Shown piece after piece: positions 9,119 through 16,675 of a stretch of DNA of 17,362 nt (the first letter of the stretch is position 1; each line of letters opens with the position of its first letter). Below the pieces are notes generated by a model. The model was given only the letters and a program-made list of their open reading frames with translations, did not search any database and was not told the origin of the DNA. The position numbers and the translations under genes were made by a program. The stretch comes from Actinomycetota bacterium. GTDB lineage: Bacteria > Actinomycetota > Actinomycetes > JACCUZ01. The DNA is taken from assembly GCA_030841195.1 (NCBI GenBank), contig JAVEDA010000008.1, positions 1 through 17,362 of the forward strand. The letters are read 5' to 3'.

Positions 9119-11593
9119 TCAGCCCGGCGTCGGCCCGCTGACCGCCGCGATCGGCTGACCGGCCGGGGTTCCCGACCCGTCCCGCCGTCCGGTGGCGTCC
9201 GGCAGGTCCACCGACACGCCCGTCGCGGCCGCCGCCCGCGCCGGCGCCGGTCCCGCCCACGCGAGCATGAGCACGTCCTCGCCGCGCAGGAACCGGTGGC
9301 AGCGCACGCCCCCGGTGCCGCGGCCCTTGCCCGGGTACTCGGAGTACGGCGTCACCTTGACCGAGCCGGCATCGGTGCCCGGCAACGCGGCCGAGGACCC
9401 GGACACGGTGACCACGACGCTCTCGCGGGCCGGGTCGACCGCCCCGAACCAGACGGCGCGGGCGCCGGCCGCGAGGCGGACGCCGGCCATGCCGCCGGCC
9501 GCCCGGCCCTGGGGCCGGACCGTGGCCGCGTCGAAGTGCAGCAGCTGGGCGTCCGAGGTGACAAAGACGAGCTGCCAGTCCCGGTCCTCGCCGGCCAGCT
9601 CGACCGCACCGACCACCCGGTCTCCGGGCTTGAGGGACACGACCTCCCACGAGTCCTTGTTCTGCGGGTGGTCGGGAGCGACCCGCTTGACCACGCCCTG
9701 CTCGGTGCCGAGCGCGAGACTACGGCCGGCCGGCTGGTCCGCGTCGATGCTGGTCAGGGCGAGCACCTGCTCGTCCCGGTCCAGCGACAGGAACTCGGAG
9801 ACGGGTGCGCCGCCGGAGAGGTTCGGCGCCGTGCTGGTGGCCGGGACTGCCGGGACGTCGAGCACGCCCAGCCGCACCAGCCGGCCGGCGCTGGTGACCG
9901 CGGCGACGTCACCGCGCGCCGTGGCCCGCACCGCGGAGACCAGCACGTCGTGCTTGGCCCGGGCCCCGTCGGCGGGCAGCGGGTCGTCGGTCAGGGTGCG
10001 TGCGAGCAGCCCGGTGGACGAGAGCAGCACCCAGCACGGGTCGTCGGTGACCTCGAGCGGCACGGCCGTGGTGCTGGGAGCCCCGGCGGACTCCAGCAGC
10101 ACGGTGCGCCGCGGGGTGCCGAACTGCTTGGCGATCTCGGCCAGCTCGTCGGAGACGGTCTTCCGCAGCAGCGACTCGGACTCGATGATCTCGGTGAGAG
10201 CCGCGATCGTCGCGCGCAGCGTCTCCTGCTCGGCCTCGAGCTCGATCCGGGAGAACTTCGTCAGCCGGCGCAGCGGCATCTCCAGGATGTAGTTGGTCTG
10301 GGTCTCGGTGAGGTCGAACACCGACATCAGCCGCTCCCGTGCCGCGGCCGTGTCGTCGCTGGAGCGGATGACCGCGATGACCTCGTCGATGTCGAGGATC
10401 GCGACGAGCAGGCCGTCGACCAGGTGCAGGCGGTCCTGCGCCTTGGTGCGGCGGAAGAGACTCCGTCGCCGTACGACGTCGAGGCGGTGGGCGATGTAGA
10501 CCTCGAGCAGCTCCTTGAGCCCGAGCGTGCGCGGCTGCCCGTCGACCAGGGCCACGTTGTTGATGCCGAACGTGTCCTCGAGCGGGGTGAGCCGGTAGAG
10601 CTGCTCGAGGATCGCCTCCGGGTTGAAGCCGTTCTTGATCTCGATCACCAGTCGCAGACCCTGGCTGCGGTCGGTGTAGTCGTCGACCGCAGTGATGCCC
10701 TGCAGCTTCTTGCTGCGGACCAGGTCGGCGATCTTCTCCTTGACCCGCTCCGGGCCTACCCCCCAGGGCAGCTCGGTGACCACGATGCCCTTGCGCCGCG
10801 GGGTGACGTTCTCGACCCGGGCGGCGGCGCGGGTGCGGAAGGTGCCTCGACCGGTCTCGTACGCCTCGCGGATGCCCTCCAGGCCGACGATCTTCCCGCC
10901 GGTCGGCAGGTCCGGGCCGGGCACGAACCGCATCAGGTCGTCCAGGCCCGCGTCCGGATGTGCGATCAGGTGCCGAGCGGCCGAGACGACCTCCACCAGG
11001 TTGTGCGGCGCCATGTTGGTGGCCATGCCGACGGCGATGCCGGAGGCGCCGTTCACGAGCAGGTTGGGGAACGCGGCCGGGAGGACCTCAGGCTCGGTCT
11101 CGCGGTCGTCGTAGTTGGGGCGCAGGTCGACGACGCCCTCGTCGATGCCGTCGGTGACCGCCATGGCAGCGGCGGTGAGCCGGCACTCGGTGTAGCGGTA
11201 GGCCGCGGGCGGGTCGTCGTTGCCGAGGCTGCCGAAGTTCCCGTGCCCGTCGACAAGGGGCAGCCGCAGCGACCACGGCTGGGCCATCCGGACCAGGGTG
11301 TCGTAGATCGCGGTGTCGCCATGCGGGTGCAGGGTCGCCATCACGTCGCCGACGACCCGGGCGCACTTCACGTGGCCGCGGTCCGGGCGCAGCCCCATCT
11401 CGGCCATCCGGTAGAGGATCCGCCGGTGCACCGGCTTGAGCCCGTCCCGGGCGTCCGGCAGGGCCCGGGAGTAGATGACCGAGTAGGCGTACTCGAGGTA
11501 CGAGCCCTGCATCTCGTCGGAGACGTCGATGTCGACGATGTTCTCGGTGAAGTCGTCGTCGGGCGGGGATGGGGTTCGGGTCCTGCGTGCCAC
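9119..11593 (-). CDS. parC: DNA topoisomerase IV subunit A (ParC/GyrA family)
   Basis: This 824-residue DNA-cleaving subunit has the catalytic Tyr134 in AYRYTECRL, the quinolone-determining helix HPHGDTAIYD (89-98), and the NLLVNGASGIAVGMATNM block. The tower and coiled-coil region ends in RRLTKFSRIELE, and a C-terminal beta-pinwheel includes GRAAGGMAG and YPGKGRGTGGV. I find no canonical GyrA box (QRGG-x-G), which argues for topoisomerase IV rather than gyrase. At the position equal to E. coli GyrA Ser83 it has Thr94; Asp98 equals Asp87. I place the start at GTG 11593, with TAGGAG about ten bases upstream. A longer in-frame reading to 11746 would add a low-complexity basic leader and is unlikely. 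The gene converges on parE with two small genes between, and diverges from lacI. Confidence 0.92.
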   Translation of the reverse strand: MARRTRTPSPPDDDFTENIVDIDVSDEMQGSYLEYAYSVIYSRALPDARDGLKPVHRRILYRMAEMGLRPDRGHVKCARVVGDVMATLHPHGDTAIYDTLVRMAQPWSLRLPLVDGHGNFGSLGNDDPPAAYRYTECRLTAAAMAVTDGIDEGVVDLRPNYDDRETEPEVLPAAFPNLLVNGASGIAVGMATNMAPHNLVEVVSAARHLIAHPDAGLDDLMRFVPGPDLPTGGKIVGLEGIREAYETGRGTFRTRAAARVENVTPRRKGIVVTELPWGVGPERVKEKIADLVRSKKLQGITAVDDYTDRSQGLRLVIEIKNGFNPEAILEQLYRLTPLEDTFGINNVALVDGQPRTLGLKELLEVYIAHRLDVVRRRSLFRRTKAQDRLHLVDGLLVAILDIDEVIAVIRSSDDTAAARERLMSVFDLTETQTNYILEMPLRRLTKFSRIELEAEQETLRATIAALTEIIESESLLRKTVSDELAEIAKQFGTPRRTVLLESAGAPSTTAVPLEVTDDPCWVLLSSTGLLARTLTDDPLPADGARAKHDVLVSAVRATARGDVAAVTSAGRLVRLGVLDVPAVPATSTAPNLSGGAPVSEFLSLDRDEQVLALTSIDADQPAGRSLALGTEQGVVKRVAPDHPQNKDSWEVVSLKPGDRVVGAVELAGEDRDWQLVFVTSDAQLLHFDAATVRPQGRAAGGMAGVRLAAGARAVWFGAVDPARESVVVTVSGSSAALPGTDAGSVKVTPYSEYPGKGRGTGGVRCHRFLRGEDVLMLAWAGPAPARAAAATGVSVDLPDATGRRDGSGTPAGQPIAAVSGPTPG

Positions 11594-11705
11594 GCGGCTC
11601 TTGCTCCTACGGTGCTGGGGACGGCTGAGGTGCCCGCCCATTCTGGCCGGTGCCGGAGGGCTCGGCCGGAAGGTGCCGCCGGCGCGGTGGACGTGTCGGT
11701 TTTGC

Positions 11706-11717
11706 GACAACGGTGTC
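11706..11717. promoter_or_regulatory. Operator-like site 1 for the LacI-family regulator
   Basis: GACAACGGTGTC differs at one base from the perfect palindrome at 11785-11796. It is 79 bp from that site centre to centre, close to a whole number of helical turns, which would suit repressor looping. It also lies about 113 bp ahead of the divergent parC start. Confidence 0.55.
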
Positions 11718-11729
11718 CGATCTCGATCC

Positions 11730-11741
11730 GAGAACGTTTCC
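11730..11741. promoter_or_regulatory. Operator-like site 2 (weaker) for the LacI-family regulator
   Basis: GAGAACGTTTCC shares the AACGTT core and 9 of 12 bases with the perfect site downstream. It lies 12 bp before the TTGACA box. It is a weaker match and may be a secondary site or chance. Confidence 0.35.
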
Positions 11742-11752
11742 CTCATGTTTGA

Positions 11753-11781
11753 TTGACATCTCTGCGCCGCCGGGCCACAGT
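11753..11781 (+). promoter_or_regulatory. Predicted promoter of lacI-family gene
   Basis: TTGACA (11753-11758) is a perfect -35 box. A 17-bp spacer leads to CACAGT (11776-11781), which matches the -10 consensus at three of six positions. The predicted transcript would begin inside the palindrome at 11785-11796, so a bound repressor would block initiation. Confidence 0.6.
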
Positions 11782-11784
11782 TCC

Positions 11785-11796
11785 GACAACGTTGTC
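11785..11796. promoter_or_regulatory. Operator: perfect palindrome for the LacI-family regulator
   Basis: GACAACGTTGTC is a perfect 12-bp palindrome with the central CG typical of LacI-family operators. It covers the predicted transcription start and lies 15 bp before the ATG of the regulator gene, indicating autorepression. Confidence 0.72.
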
Positions 11797-11811
11797 AGCG
11801 GTGGAGGAGCG

Positions 11812-12864
11812 ATGGTCGAGCAGCGGGACGGTGTCGGGCCGCGCACCCGGCGGGCCACCCTGCGCGACGTCGGCGCGCTGGCCGGCGTCAGCTTCAAGAC
11901 CGTCTCGCGGGTCGTCAACGGCGAGCCGGGGGTCTCCGACGAGCTGGCCGAGCGGGTGCGCGAGGCGGCCCGGCAGCTGAACTACCGGCCGAACCACACC
12001 GCGAGCGTGCTGCGGAAGCGGGATGGCCGGTCGATGTCCATCGGCTTGATCGTCGAGGACGTGGTGAACCCGTTCTTCGCGGCCATCCACCGCGGGCTCG
12101 AGGCCGCAGCCATGGACGGCGGCTACAGCGTCCTCACCGGCAGCGTGCTCGACTCGACGACCCGCGAGCGCGAGCTGGTCGAGACGTTCTCGGCCCGCCG
12201 GGTGGACGGGCTCGTCGTGTCGCCGAACGACGACCTGGTGGAGACGCTGGCGCTGGAGCGCCGCAACGGTGTCGTCGTCGTGTACATCGACCGGCTGCCC
12301 GGCCGGCTGGACGCGGACGCCGTCGTCTCGGACAACCGGGCCGGGGCCCGGGCCGGCGTCGAGCACCTGCTTGCCAGCGGGCACCGCCGGGTCGCGATGG
12401 TGGGTGACACGCACACCATCCACACCGCCGAGGAGCGCTACCTCGGCTACGTGGAGGCGCACGCGGCCCACGGGGTGCCGCTGGATCAGACCCTGCAGGC
12501 GCGCGACGTGCACGGAGGTGACGCCGGGACCGAGGCGGCCGGCCGGATCCTCGACCTCGCCGACCCGCCGACGGCCCTGTTCACCGCCCAGAACATGCTC
12601 ACCGTCGGCGCGGTGCGGGCGCTGCGGGCTCGCGGGCTGGAGCACGAGGTGGCGCTGGTGGGTTTCGACGACTTCCTGCTGTCGGACCTGCTGGACCCGC
12701 CGGTGACGGTGGTCGCCCAGGACCCGGACCAGATCGGCCGGATCGCGGCCGAGCGGTTGATGGCGCGGATCGAGGGGGACATGTCGCCGCCGCAGGTGCA
12801 CGTCGTGCCGACGACGCTGCTGCCACGCGGCTCCGGCGAGCTGCCGCTCGCGGCCGGGGGCTGA
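11812..12864 (+). CDS. LacI-family transcriptional repressor
   Basis: This 350-residue regulator has an N-terminal helix-turn-helix (about 16-40: TLRDVGALAGVSFKTVSRVVNG), the hinge helix region near LNYRPNHTAS (56-65), and a periplasmic-binding-protein-like effector domain. That domain starts at SIGLIVEDVVNPFFA and ends near the GFDDF and DP-x-Q-IGR-x-A-A-E segments. Members usually bind a sugar or related small molecule and repress transport or catabolic genes; the ligand is not evident. The start is ATG 11812, behind GGAGGAG. Three operator-like sites and a promoter precede it, so it probably represses itself. No sugar transporter or catabolic gene is next to it, so its other targets are probably elsewhere. 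Confidence 0.93.
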   Translation: MVEQRDGVGPRTRRATLRDVGALAGVSFKTVSRVVNGEPGVSDELAERVREAARQLNYRPNHTASVLRKRDGRSMSIGLIVEDVVNPFFAAIHRGLEAAAMDGGYSVLTGSVLDSTTRERELVETFSARRVDGLVVSPNDDLVETLALERRNGVVVVYIDRLPGRLDADAVVSDNRAGARAGVEHLLASGHRRVAMVGDTHTIHTAEERYLGYVEAHAAHGVPLDQTLQARDVHGGDAGTEAAGRILDLADPPTALFTAQNMLTVGAVRALRARGLEHEVALVGFDDFLLSDLLDPPVTVVAQDPDQIGRIAAERLMARIEGDMSPPQVHVVPTTLLPRGSGELPLAAGG

Positions 12865-12901
12865 GCTGTCCTCTGGCCCCGGACAGGTGCACCCTGGGGG
12901 C

Positions 12902-13252
12902 ATGAGCGAAGAGCACGAGGTCGGGCCGGCCGAGACGCTGACCCCGGGGACCGTCACGGGGGCCGGTCCGTACGCGGTGGGGAACAGCGGCGGCGAGCTG
13001 TTCGCCGTGACGAGGCGGTGCCGTCACCTCGGTGCCGACCTGGCCGGTGGGAAGATCGACGAGCAGGGCCGGCTGGTCTGCCCCTGGCACCAGTCGGCCT
13101 ACGACGTGCGCACCGGCCGGATGGTGCGGGGACCGCAGGGCGTGTTCGCCAAGATCCCGGGTCTGGGCGCGGTGTTCCGTGGGATCACCCGGGTGCTGCC
13201 GCTGGGCCGCGGCACGGTCGTCGAACGGGACGGCTGCCTGTACGTGCGCTAG
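12902..13252 (+). CDS. Rieske [2Fe-2S] ferredoxin-like protein
   Basis: This 116-residue protein has the two Rieske ligand boxes, CRHLG (Cys40, His42) and CPWHQSAYD (Cys60, His63), so it should bind one [2Fe-2S] cluster. The length fits a soluble single-domain Rieske ferredoxin. There is no signal peptide, so it is cytoplasmic. Such proteins pass electrons to oxygenases or are fused to them, but no oxygenase or reductase gene is nearby. Box 1 is C-x-H-L-G and box 2 C-x2-H-x-S-x-Y-D, normal for the family. The ATG lies 37 bp after the lacI stop; a GTG at 12887 would add five residues and cannot be excluded. It could be co-transcribed with the repressor gene. Confidence 0.88.
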   Translation: MSEEHEVGPAETLTPGTVTGAGPYAVGNSGGELFAVTRRCRHLGADLAGGKIDEQGRLVCPWHQSAYDVRTGRMVRGPQGVFAKIPGLGAVFRGITRVLPLGRGTVVERDGCLYVR

Positions 13253-13270
13253 CCGTTGTGTCCAGCTGGC

Positions 13271-13558
13271 TCACGAGCCCCCGACGACCACGTTCCACTC
13301 GCGCACCCGCCACGACCGCACCAACCCGTTCAGCACGTACGGGTCGGAGGCGGCGAAGGCCTCGACCACCGCGCGGTCCTCGGTCGACCACACCAGCAGC
13401 GCCTCGTCGGCCGGCTCGGCGAAGGCACCCGCCAGGGCGAGCTCGCCGCGCGCGTGCGCGGCCCGGGCCAGGCCGAGGTGCTCGTCGCGGAACTCGCCAC
13501 GGCGGTCCAGGTAGTCGTCCACCAGGTCGTACTGCAGCGCCAGGTACATGAGGAGCAT
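13271..13558 (-). CDS. YciI-family protein
   Basis: This 95-residue protein has the YCII-related pattern: an N-terminal strand, VDDYLDRRGEFRDEHLGLA with conserved His27, a middle GELALAGAFAEPADEALLVW, and SDPYVLNGLV (71-80) with conserved Asp72, then a WRVREWN strand. The fold is a small alpha/beta ferredoxin-like barrel; the biochemical role is uncertain for most members. Start choice is open: ATG 13558 fits the usual length, but GTG 13564 and ATG 13549 (with GAGG nine bases upstream) are in the same frame. It converges on the Rieske gene with an 18-bp gap and diverges from the exported-protein gene by about 40 bp. Confidence 0.82.
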   Translation of the reverse strand: MLLMYLALQYDLVDDYLDRRGEFRDEHLGLARAAHARGELALAGAFAEPADEALLVWSTEDRAVVEAFAASDPYVLNGLVRSWRVREWNVVVGGS

Positions 13559-13576
13559 CCTCACAGGTACCGGCTC

Positions 13577-13586
13577 GTCGTACGAC
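13577..13586. promoter_or_regulatory. 10-bp palindrome in the YciI/exported protein divergent spacer
   Basis: GTCGTACGAC is a perfect palindrome in the middle of the spacer of about 40 bp between two divergent genes. Its place suggests a shared regulatory site, but short palindromes of this kind occur by chance in GC-rich DNA. Confidence 0.25.
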
Positions 13587-13599
13587 CAGGAGGTTCGAC

Positions 13600-14217
13600 A
13601 TGCGTCTCCCTCGCCCGTCCCACGCCACGGTGGTGGCCTACCTCGCCCTGTTCGTCGCCATGTCCGGGACGGCGGTCGCCGCCACCGGGGGAGTGTTCGT
13701 GCTCGGTGACACCAACCGGGCCGGCCACGCCTCGGTGCTCGTCAACCGGTCGGGCACGCCGCTGGAGCTGCGCGCCGAGCAGGGTCGCGCCCCGCTGCGG
13801 GTCAACACCGAGCGACGAGTCCGCCACCTGAACGCCGACCTGCTCGACGGGAAGGACTCCGGTCAGCTGCTGCCGAGCCTCTGCCCGGAAGGATCGAGCG
13901 AGCAGTTCTTCGCCGCCGTGAAGGCCGGTTGCACCGAGGTCGTCCAGGTCTCCGAGGCCATGCAGCTGGCCATGCCCGAGTACGCGGCGACGGGCCCCAT
14001 CCCCGGCGCGGACGTCCTGTGCCCGCCCGGTCATCACGCAGTCTCGGGTGGGTACCGCCTGGCAGACGACACCGTCAGGATCAAGAGCTCGGAACCCTTC
14101 CACCTCAGGTACACGGTGTTCGCCTGGGAGATCCGGCTGTTCCCCGGCGCATCCCAGGCGTCCGTGGAGGCCAGCACTGCGTGGGCGATCTGCGTGGGGC
14201 TGCACCCGCCGGTCTGA
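13600..14217 (+). CDS. Exported actinobacterial protein with LNADLLDGKDS motif, unknown function
   Basis: This 205-residue protein has an N-terminal RLPRPSHATVVAYLALFVA helix ending in GTAVAA, a signal peptide or anchor with likely cleavage near residue 28. The N-terminus and the RHLNADLLDGKDS block (75-87) recur in many exported actinobacterial proteins of unknown function, as I recall. The C-terminal half contains CPPGHHAVSGGYRL (141-154) and ends with a cysteine-containing strand. Four cysteines (95, 111, 141, 198) allow two disulfides outside the cytoplasm. The start is ATG 13600, with AGGAGG seven bases upstream, a strong site. It converges on the acyl-CoA synthetase gene with a 6-bp gap. 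No enzymatic motif is visible. Confidence 0.8.
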   Translation: MRLPRPSHATVVAYLALFVAMSGTAVAATGGVFVLGDTNRAGHASVLVNRSGTPLELRAEQGRAPLRVNTERRVRHLNADLLDGKDSGQLLPSLCPEGSSEQFFAAVKAGCTEVVQVSEAMQLAMPEYAATGPIPGADVLCPPGHHAVSGGYRLADDTVRIKSSEPFHLRYTVFAWEIRLFPGASQASVEASTAWAICVGLHPPV

Positions 14218-14223
14218 TCCGGC

Positions 14224-15927
14224 TCAGCCCTTGAGGTCGGGGAAGTCCTCCTCGCGGAACTCGTTCTCGGCCCGCCCCTCCCGCTCGTGCTCGGCGGTGC
14301 GCAGCTCGACCCGGCGGATCTTGCCGCTGATCGTCTTCGGCAGGTCGCCGAACTCCAGCCGGCGGACCAGCTTGTACGGCGCCAGGTGCTCGCGGACATA
14401 GCGCAGGATCGACTCGGCGGTCGTGGCGTCGGGGGCATGGCCTGCGGCCAGCACGACGTACGCCTTGGGGACCGCCAGCCGCACCGGGTCCGGCGCGGGA
14501 ACGACCGCCGCCTCGGCCACCGCCGGGTGCTCGATCAGCACGCTCTCCAGCTCGAACGGGGAGATCCGGTAGTCGCTCGCCTTGAACACGTCGTCGCTGC
14601 GCCCGACGTAGGTGATGTAGCCGGCCTCGTCCCGGCTGGCGACGTCGCCGGTGTGGTAGTAGCCGCCCCTCATCACCTCGTCGGTGAGGGTCTGGTCGTC
14701 GCGGTAGCCGACCATCAGCGCGGTCGGCCGGACCGCGAGGTCCAGGCAGATCTCGCCCTCGGTGCCGGCCTCGGACGTGACCGGGTCGAGCAGCGCCACG
14801 GTGTATCCGGGGAGCGGCAGGCCCATCGAGCCGGGCTTGAGCAGGGCACCAGGCGGGTTGCCGATCTGCGCAGTGGTCTCGGTCTGGCCGTAGCCGTCCC
14901 GGACCGTCTTGCCCCACGCCTTCTGCACCTGCTCGATCACCTCGGGATTCAGCGGTTCGCCGGCGCCGACAACCTCGCGCAGTGACGGCACCGGGTGGCC
15001 CCGGAGGTCCTCCTGCACGAGCATCCGCCACACCGTCGGCGGGGCGCAGAACGTGGTCACGCCGCAGCGGGCCATCGTGTGGAGCAGCGCGGCCGCGTCG
15101 AACCGCTGCTGGTTGACGACGAACGCGGTGGCCCCGGCGATCCACGGCGCGAAGACACTGCTCCAGGCGTGCTTCGCCCAGCCGGACGACGAGACGTTGA
15201 GGTGCACGTCGCCGGGCTGCAGGCCGATCCAGTACGCCGTGGAGAGGTGCCCCACCGGGTAGGACACGTGGGTGTGCTCCACCAGCTTCGGCCGGGCCGT
15301 CGTGCCGCTGGTGAAGTAGAGCAGCAGGGTCTCGTCGGCCTTCGTCTCGACCTCGGCGGTGAACGTGTCGAGGTGGTCGAACGAGTCGTCGTAGCGCAGC
15401 CACCCGGCGACGGGGGCACCGACCGCAATCCGGGTCCAGTCACCGGGGACGTCGGCGAACTTGTCGGTGTCGGCCGAGGCGGTCACGACGTGGCGGACCT
15501 TGCCGCGCTCGACCCGGTCGGCCAGGTCCCGCGGGCCCAGCAGCGTGGTCGCGGGGATCACCACGACGCCGAGCTTGATGCAGGCCAGCATCACCTCCCA
15601 CAGCGGTGCGACATTGCCCAGCACCAACAGCAGCCGGTCGCCCCGGTCGACGCCCTCGGCGCGCAGCCAGGACGCGAGCTGGGACGAGCGGTCCGACAGC
15701 TCGGCGTAGGTCAGCCGGTCCTCGGAGCCGTCGCCGTGCACGATCCACAGCGCCGGGACGTCTGGCTGCTCGGCCGACAGCACGTCGAACCAGTCAAAGC
15801 CGAAGTTGAAGTGGGTCAGGTCCGGCCAGCGGAACTCGGTGACCGCCCGCTCGTAATCGTCGCGGTACGTCTGCAGGAGGTCCCGCGCGGCCCGGAACGT
15901 CTCGGTTGCTGTCTCGTTCGTTGCCAT
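14224..15927 (-). CDS. AMP-forming acyl-CoA synthetase (ACSM-like)
   Basis: This 567-residue enzyme of the ANL superfamily activates a carboxylic acid with ATP to an acyl-adenylate and then to acyl-CoA. Seen in order: the phosphate-binding loop TSGTTARPK (206-214), DGYGQTETT (344-352), YHTGDVA (424-430) with the hinge segment VGRSDDVFKASDYRISP, and the C-terminal KTISGKIRR whose Lys536 is the catalytic, acetylatable lysine. Overall pattern resembles medium-chain (ACSM) enzymes; the exact acid cannot be fixed. The ATG is preceded by GAGGG at eight bases. It lies 31 bp after the ArsR-type regulator stop, in a likely operon with that regulator and an EamA transporter. Its ribosome-binding site is part of a perfect inverted repeat, suggesting control at this junction. 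It is cytoplasmic. Confidence 0.93.
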   Translation of the reverse strand: MATNETATETFRAARDLLQTYRDDYERAVTEFRWPDLTHFNFGFDWFDVLSAEQPDVPALWIVHGDGSEDRLTYAELSDRSSQLASWLRAEGVDRGDRLLLVLGNVAPLWEVMLACIKLGVVVIPATTLLGPRDLADRVERGKVRHVVTASADTDKFADVPGDWTRIAVGAPVAGWLRYDDSFDHLDTFTAEVETKADETLLLYFTSGTTARPKLVEHTHVSYPVGHLSTAYWIGLQPGDVHLNVSSSGWAKHAWSSVFAPWIAGATAFVVNQQRFDAAALLHTMARCGVTTFCAPPTVWRMLVQEDLRGHPVPSLREVVGAGEPLNPEVIEQVQKAWGKTVRDGYGQTETTAQIGNPPGALLKPGSMGLPLPGYTVALLDPVTSEAGTEGEICLDLAVRPTALMVGYRDDQTLTDEVMRGGYYHTGDVASRDEAGYITYVGRSDDVFKASDYRISPFELESVLIEHPAVAEAAVVPAPDPVRLAVPKAYVVLAAGHAPDATTAESILRYVREHLAPYKLVRRLEFGDLPKTISGKIRRVELRTAEHEREGRAENEFREEDFPDLKG

Positions 15928-15932
15928 CTGGC

Positions 15933-15960
15933 GACCCTCGCACCGGTCCTGTCGAGGGTC
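15933..15960. promoter_or_regulatory. Perfect 8-bp inverted repeat over regulator stop and acyl-CoA synthetase ribosome-binding site
   Basis: GACCCTCG (15933-15940) and CGAGGGTC (15953-15960) are perfect complements with a 12-base loop. In minus-strand RNA the first arm overlaps the regulator's stop codon and the second contains the GAGGG that serves the synthetase ATG. It could hide the ribosome-binding site unless upstream translation opens it, or serve as a DNA operator. Confidence 0.5.
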
Positions 15961-16675
15961 AACGGGGGACGACGCCCAGGTCGGCCCGGGTCAGGCCGAG
16001 CAGGCGGTGCAGGGCCCGGTGGCCGGGGTCGGTCACCCGCATCGCCCTGCCGGTCGTGCGCTCGACCCAGCCGTTGTCCGTCAGCCGCGTGCAGAGGGCT
16101 GCCCCGGCCGCACCGGCCAGGTGGGGGCGCCGCTCGGTCCAGTCCAGGCAGGTGCGGACCAGCGGTCGGCTGCCGGCGCGCAGCCCACCCACGTCGACGC
16201 CGAGGTCGTGCAGCCACCGCTCGCCGGCGTCGGTGAGTGCGACCCCCCGGCGTACCGAGACCAGGTCGCGGTCGGCCAGCGCGTCCATGACCGCGACGCC
16301 GAGCCGGCCGGCCAGGTGGTCGTAGCAGGTGCGGCCACGGGCCAGCGCCTCGCTCGCCGTGACGGCGCGCAGGGACTGGGGCGTGGTGCCGGGACCGGCC
16401 TGGACGGCGAGGGACTCGACCAGCTGCGCGGCGGCCCGGCCTGCGAGCCGCAGGTACCGGTGCCGGCCTTGCCGCTCCTGCGCGAGCAGGCCACCTGCCA
16501 CCAGCTGGTCCAGGTGCTCGCTCGCGGTGGACCTGGCCACCCCGGTCGCCGTCGCGAGCTCGCCGGCCGTCCAGGCCCGGCCGTCCATCAGCGCCAGGCA
16601 CATGCCGGCCCGGGTGGGGTCGGCCAGCAAGCCGGCCAGCCGGGCGATCGACGCGCCGTCCGCCGGGGTCCTCAC
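15959..16675 (-). CDS. ArsR-type winged-helix transcriptional regulator
   Basis: This 238-residue regulator has an N-terminal winged helix (about 10-78): LAGLLADPTRAGMCLALMD, then the recognition region TAGELATATGVARSTASEHL, and a wing around QGRHRYLRL. The C-terminal 150 residues include ARGRTCYDHLAGRLGV, a conserved Cys/His segment I associate with longer ArsR-type proteins of actinobacteria. This part is longer than classical ArsR (about 110), so it may hold an effector or dimer domain. The GTG start overlaps the EamA stop as GTGA (16672-16675), indicating coupling. It probably controls its own operon of transporter and acyl-CoA synthetase; the ligand is unknown. A longer upstream reading would run inside the transporter gene and is rejected. 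Confidence 0.85.
   Translation of the reverse strand: MRTPADGASIARLAGLLADPTRAGMCLALMDGRAWTAGELATATGVARSTASEHLDQLVAGGLLAQERQGRHRYLRLAGRAAAQLVESLAVQAGPGTTPQSLRAVTASEALARGRTCYDHLAGRLGVAVMDALADRDLVSVRRGVALTDAGERWLHDLGVDVGGLRAGSRPLVRTCLDWTERRPHLAGAAGAALCTRLTDNGWVERTTGRAMRVTDPGHRALHRLLGLTRADLGVVPR

Larger units (their letters stand above)
11594..11811. other. 218-bp divergent intergenic region, parC to lacI
   Basis: This stretch separates the divergent parC and lacI starts. The lacI-proximal half holds the three operator-like sites and the TTGACA promoter listed separately. In the parC-proximal half I see no gene, only GC-rich sequence and TAGGAG as the parC ribosome-binding site; no promoter for parC could be assigned. 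Confidence 0.55.

Noticed and set aside
11594..11746. Longer N-terminus for parC
   Set aside because: The added residues are basic and low-complexity, and run into the lacI regulatory region; the GTG at 11593 with TAGGAG upstream fits the family length.
9296..11752. Very long open frame on the plus strand opposite parC (over 800 codons)
   Set aside because: It lies antisense to a gene with clear family motifs, and its translation is low-complexity and rich in Arg, Gly, Val and His. Such antisense frames are common in very GC-rich DNA.
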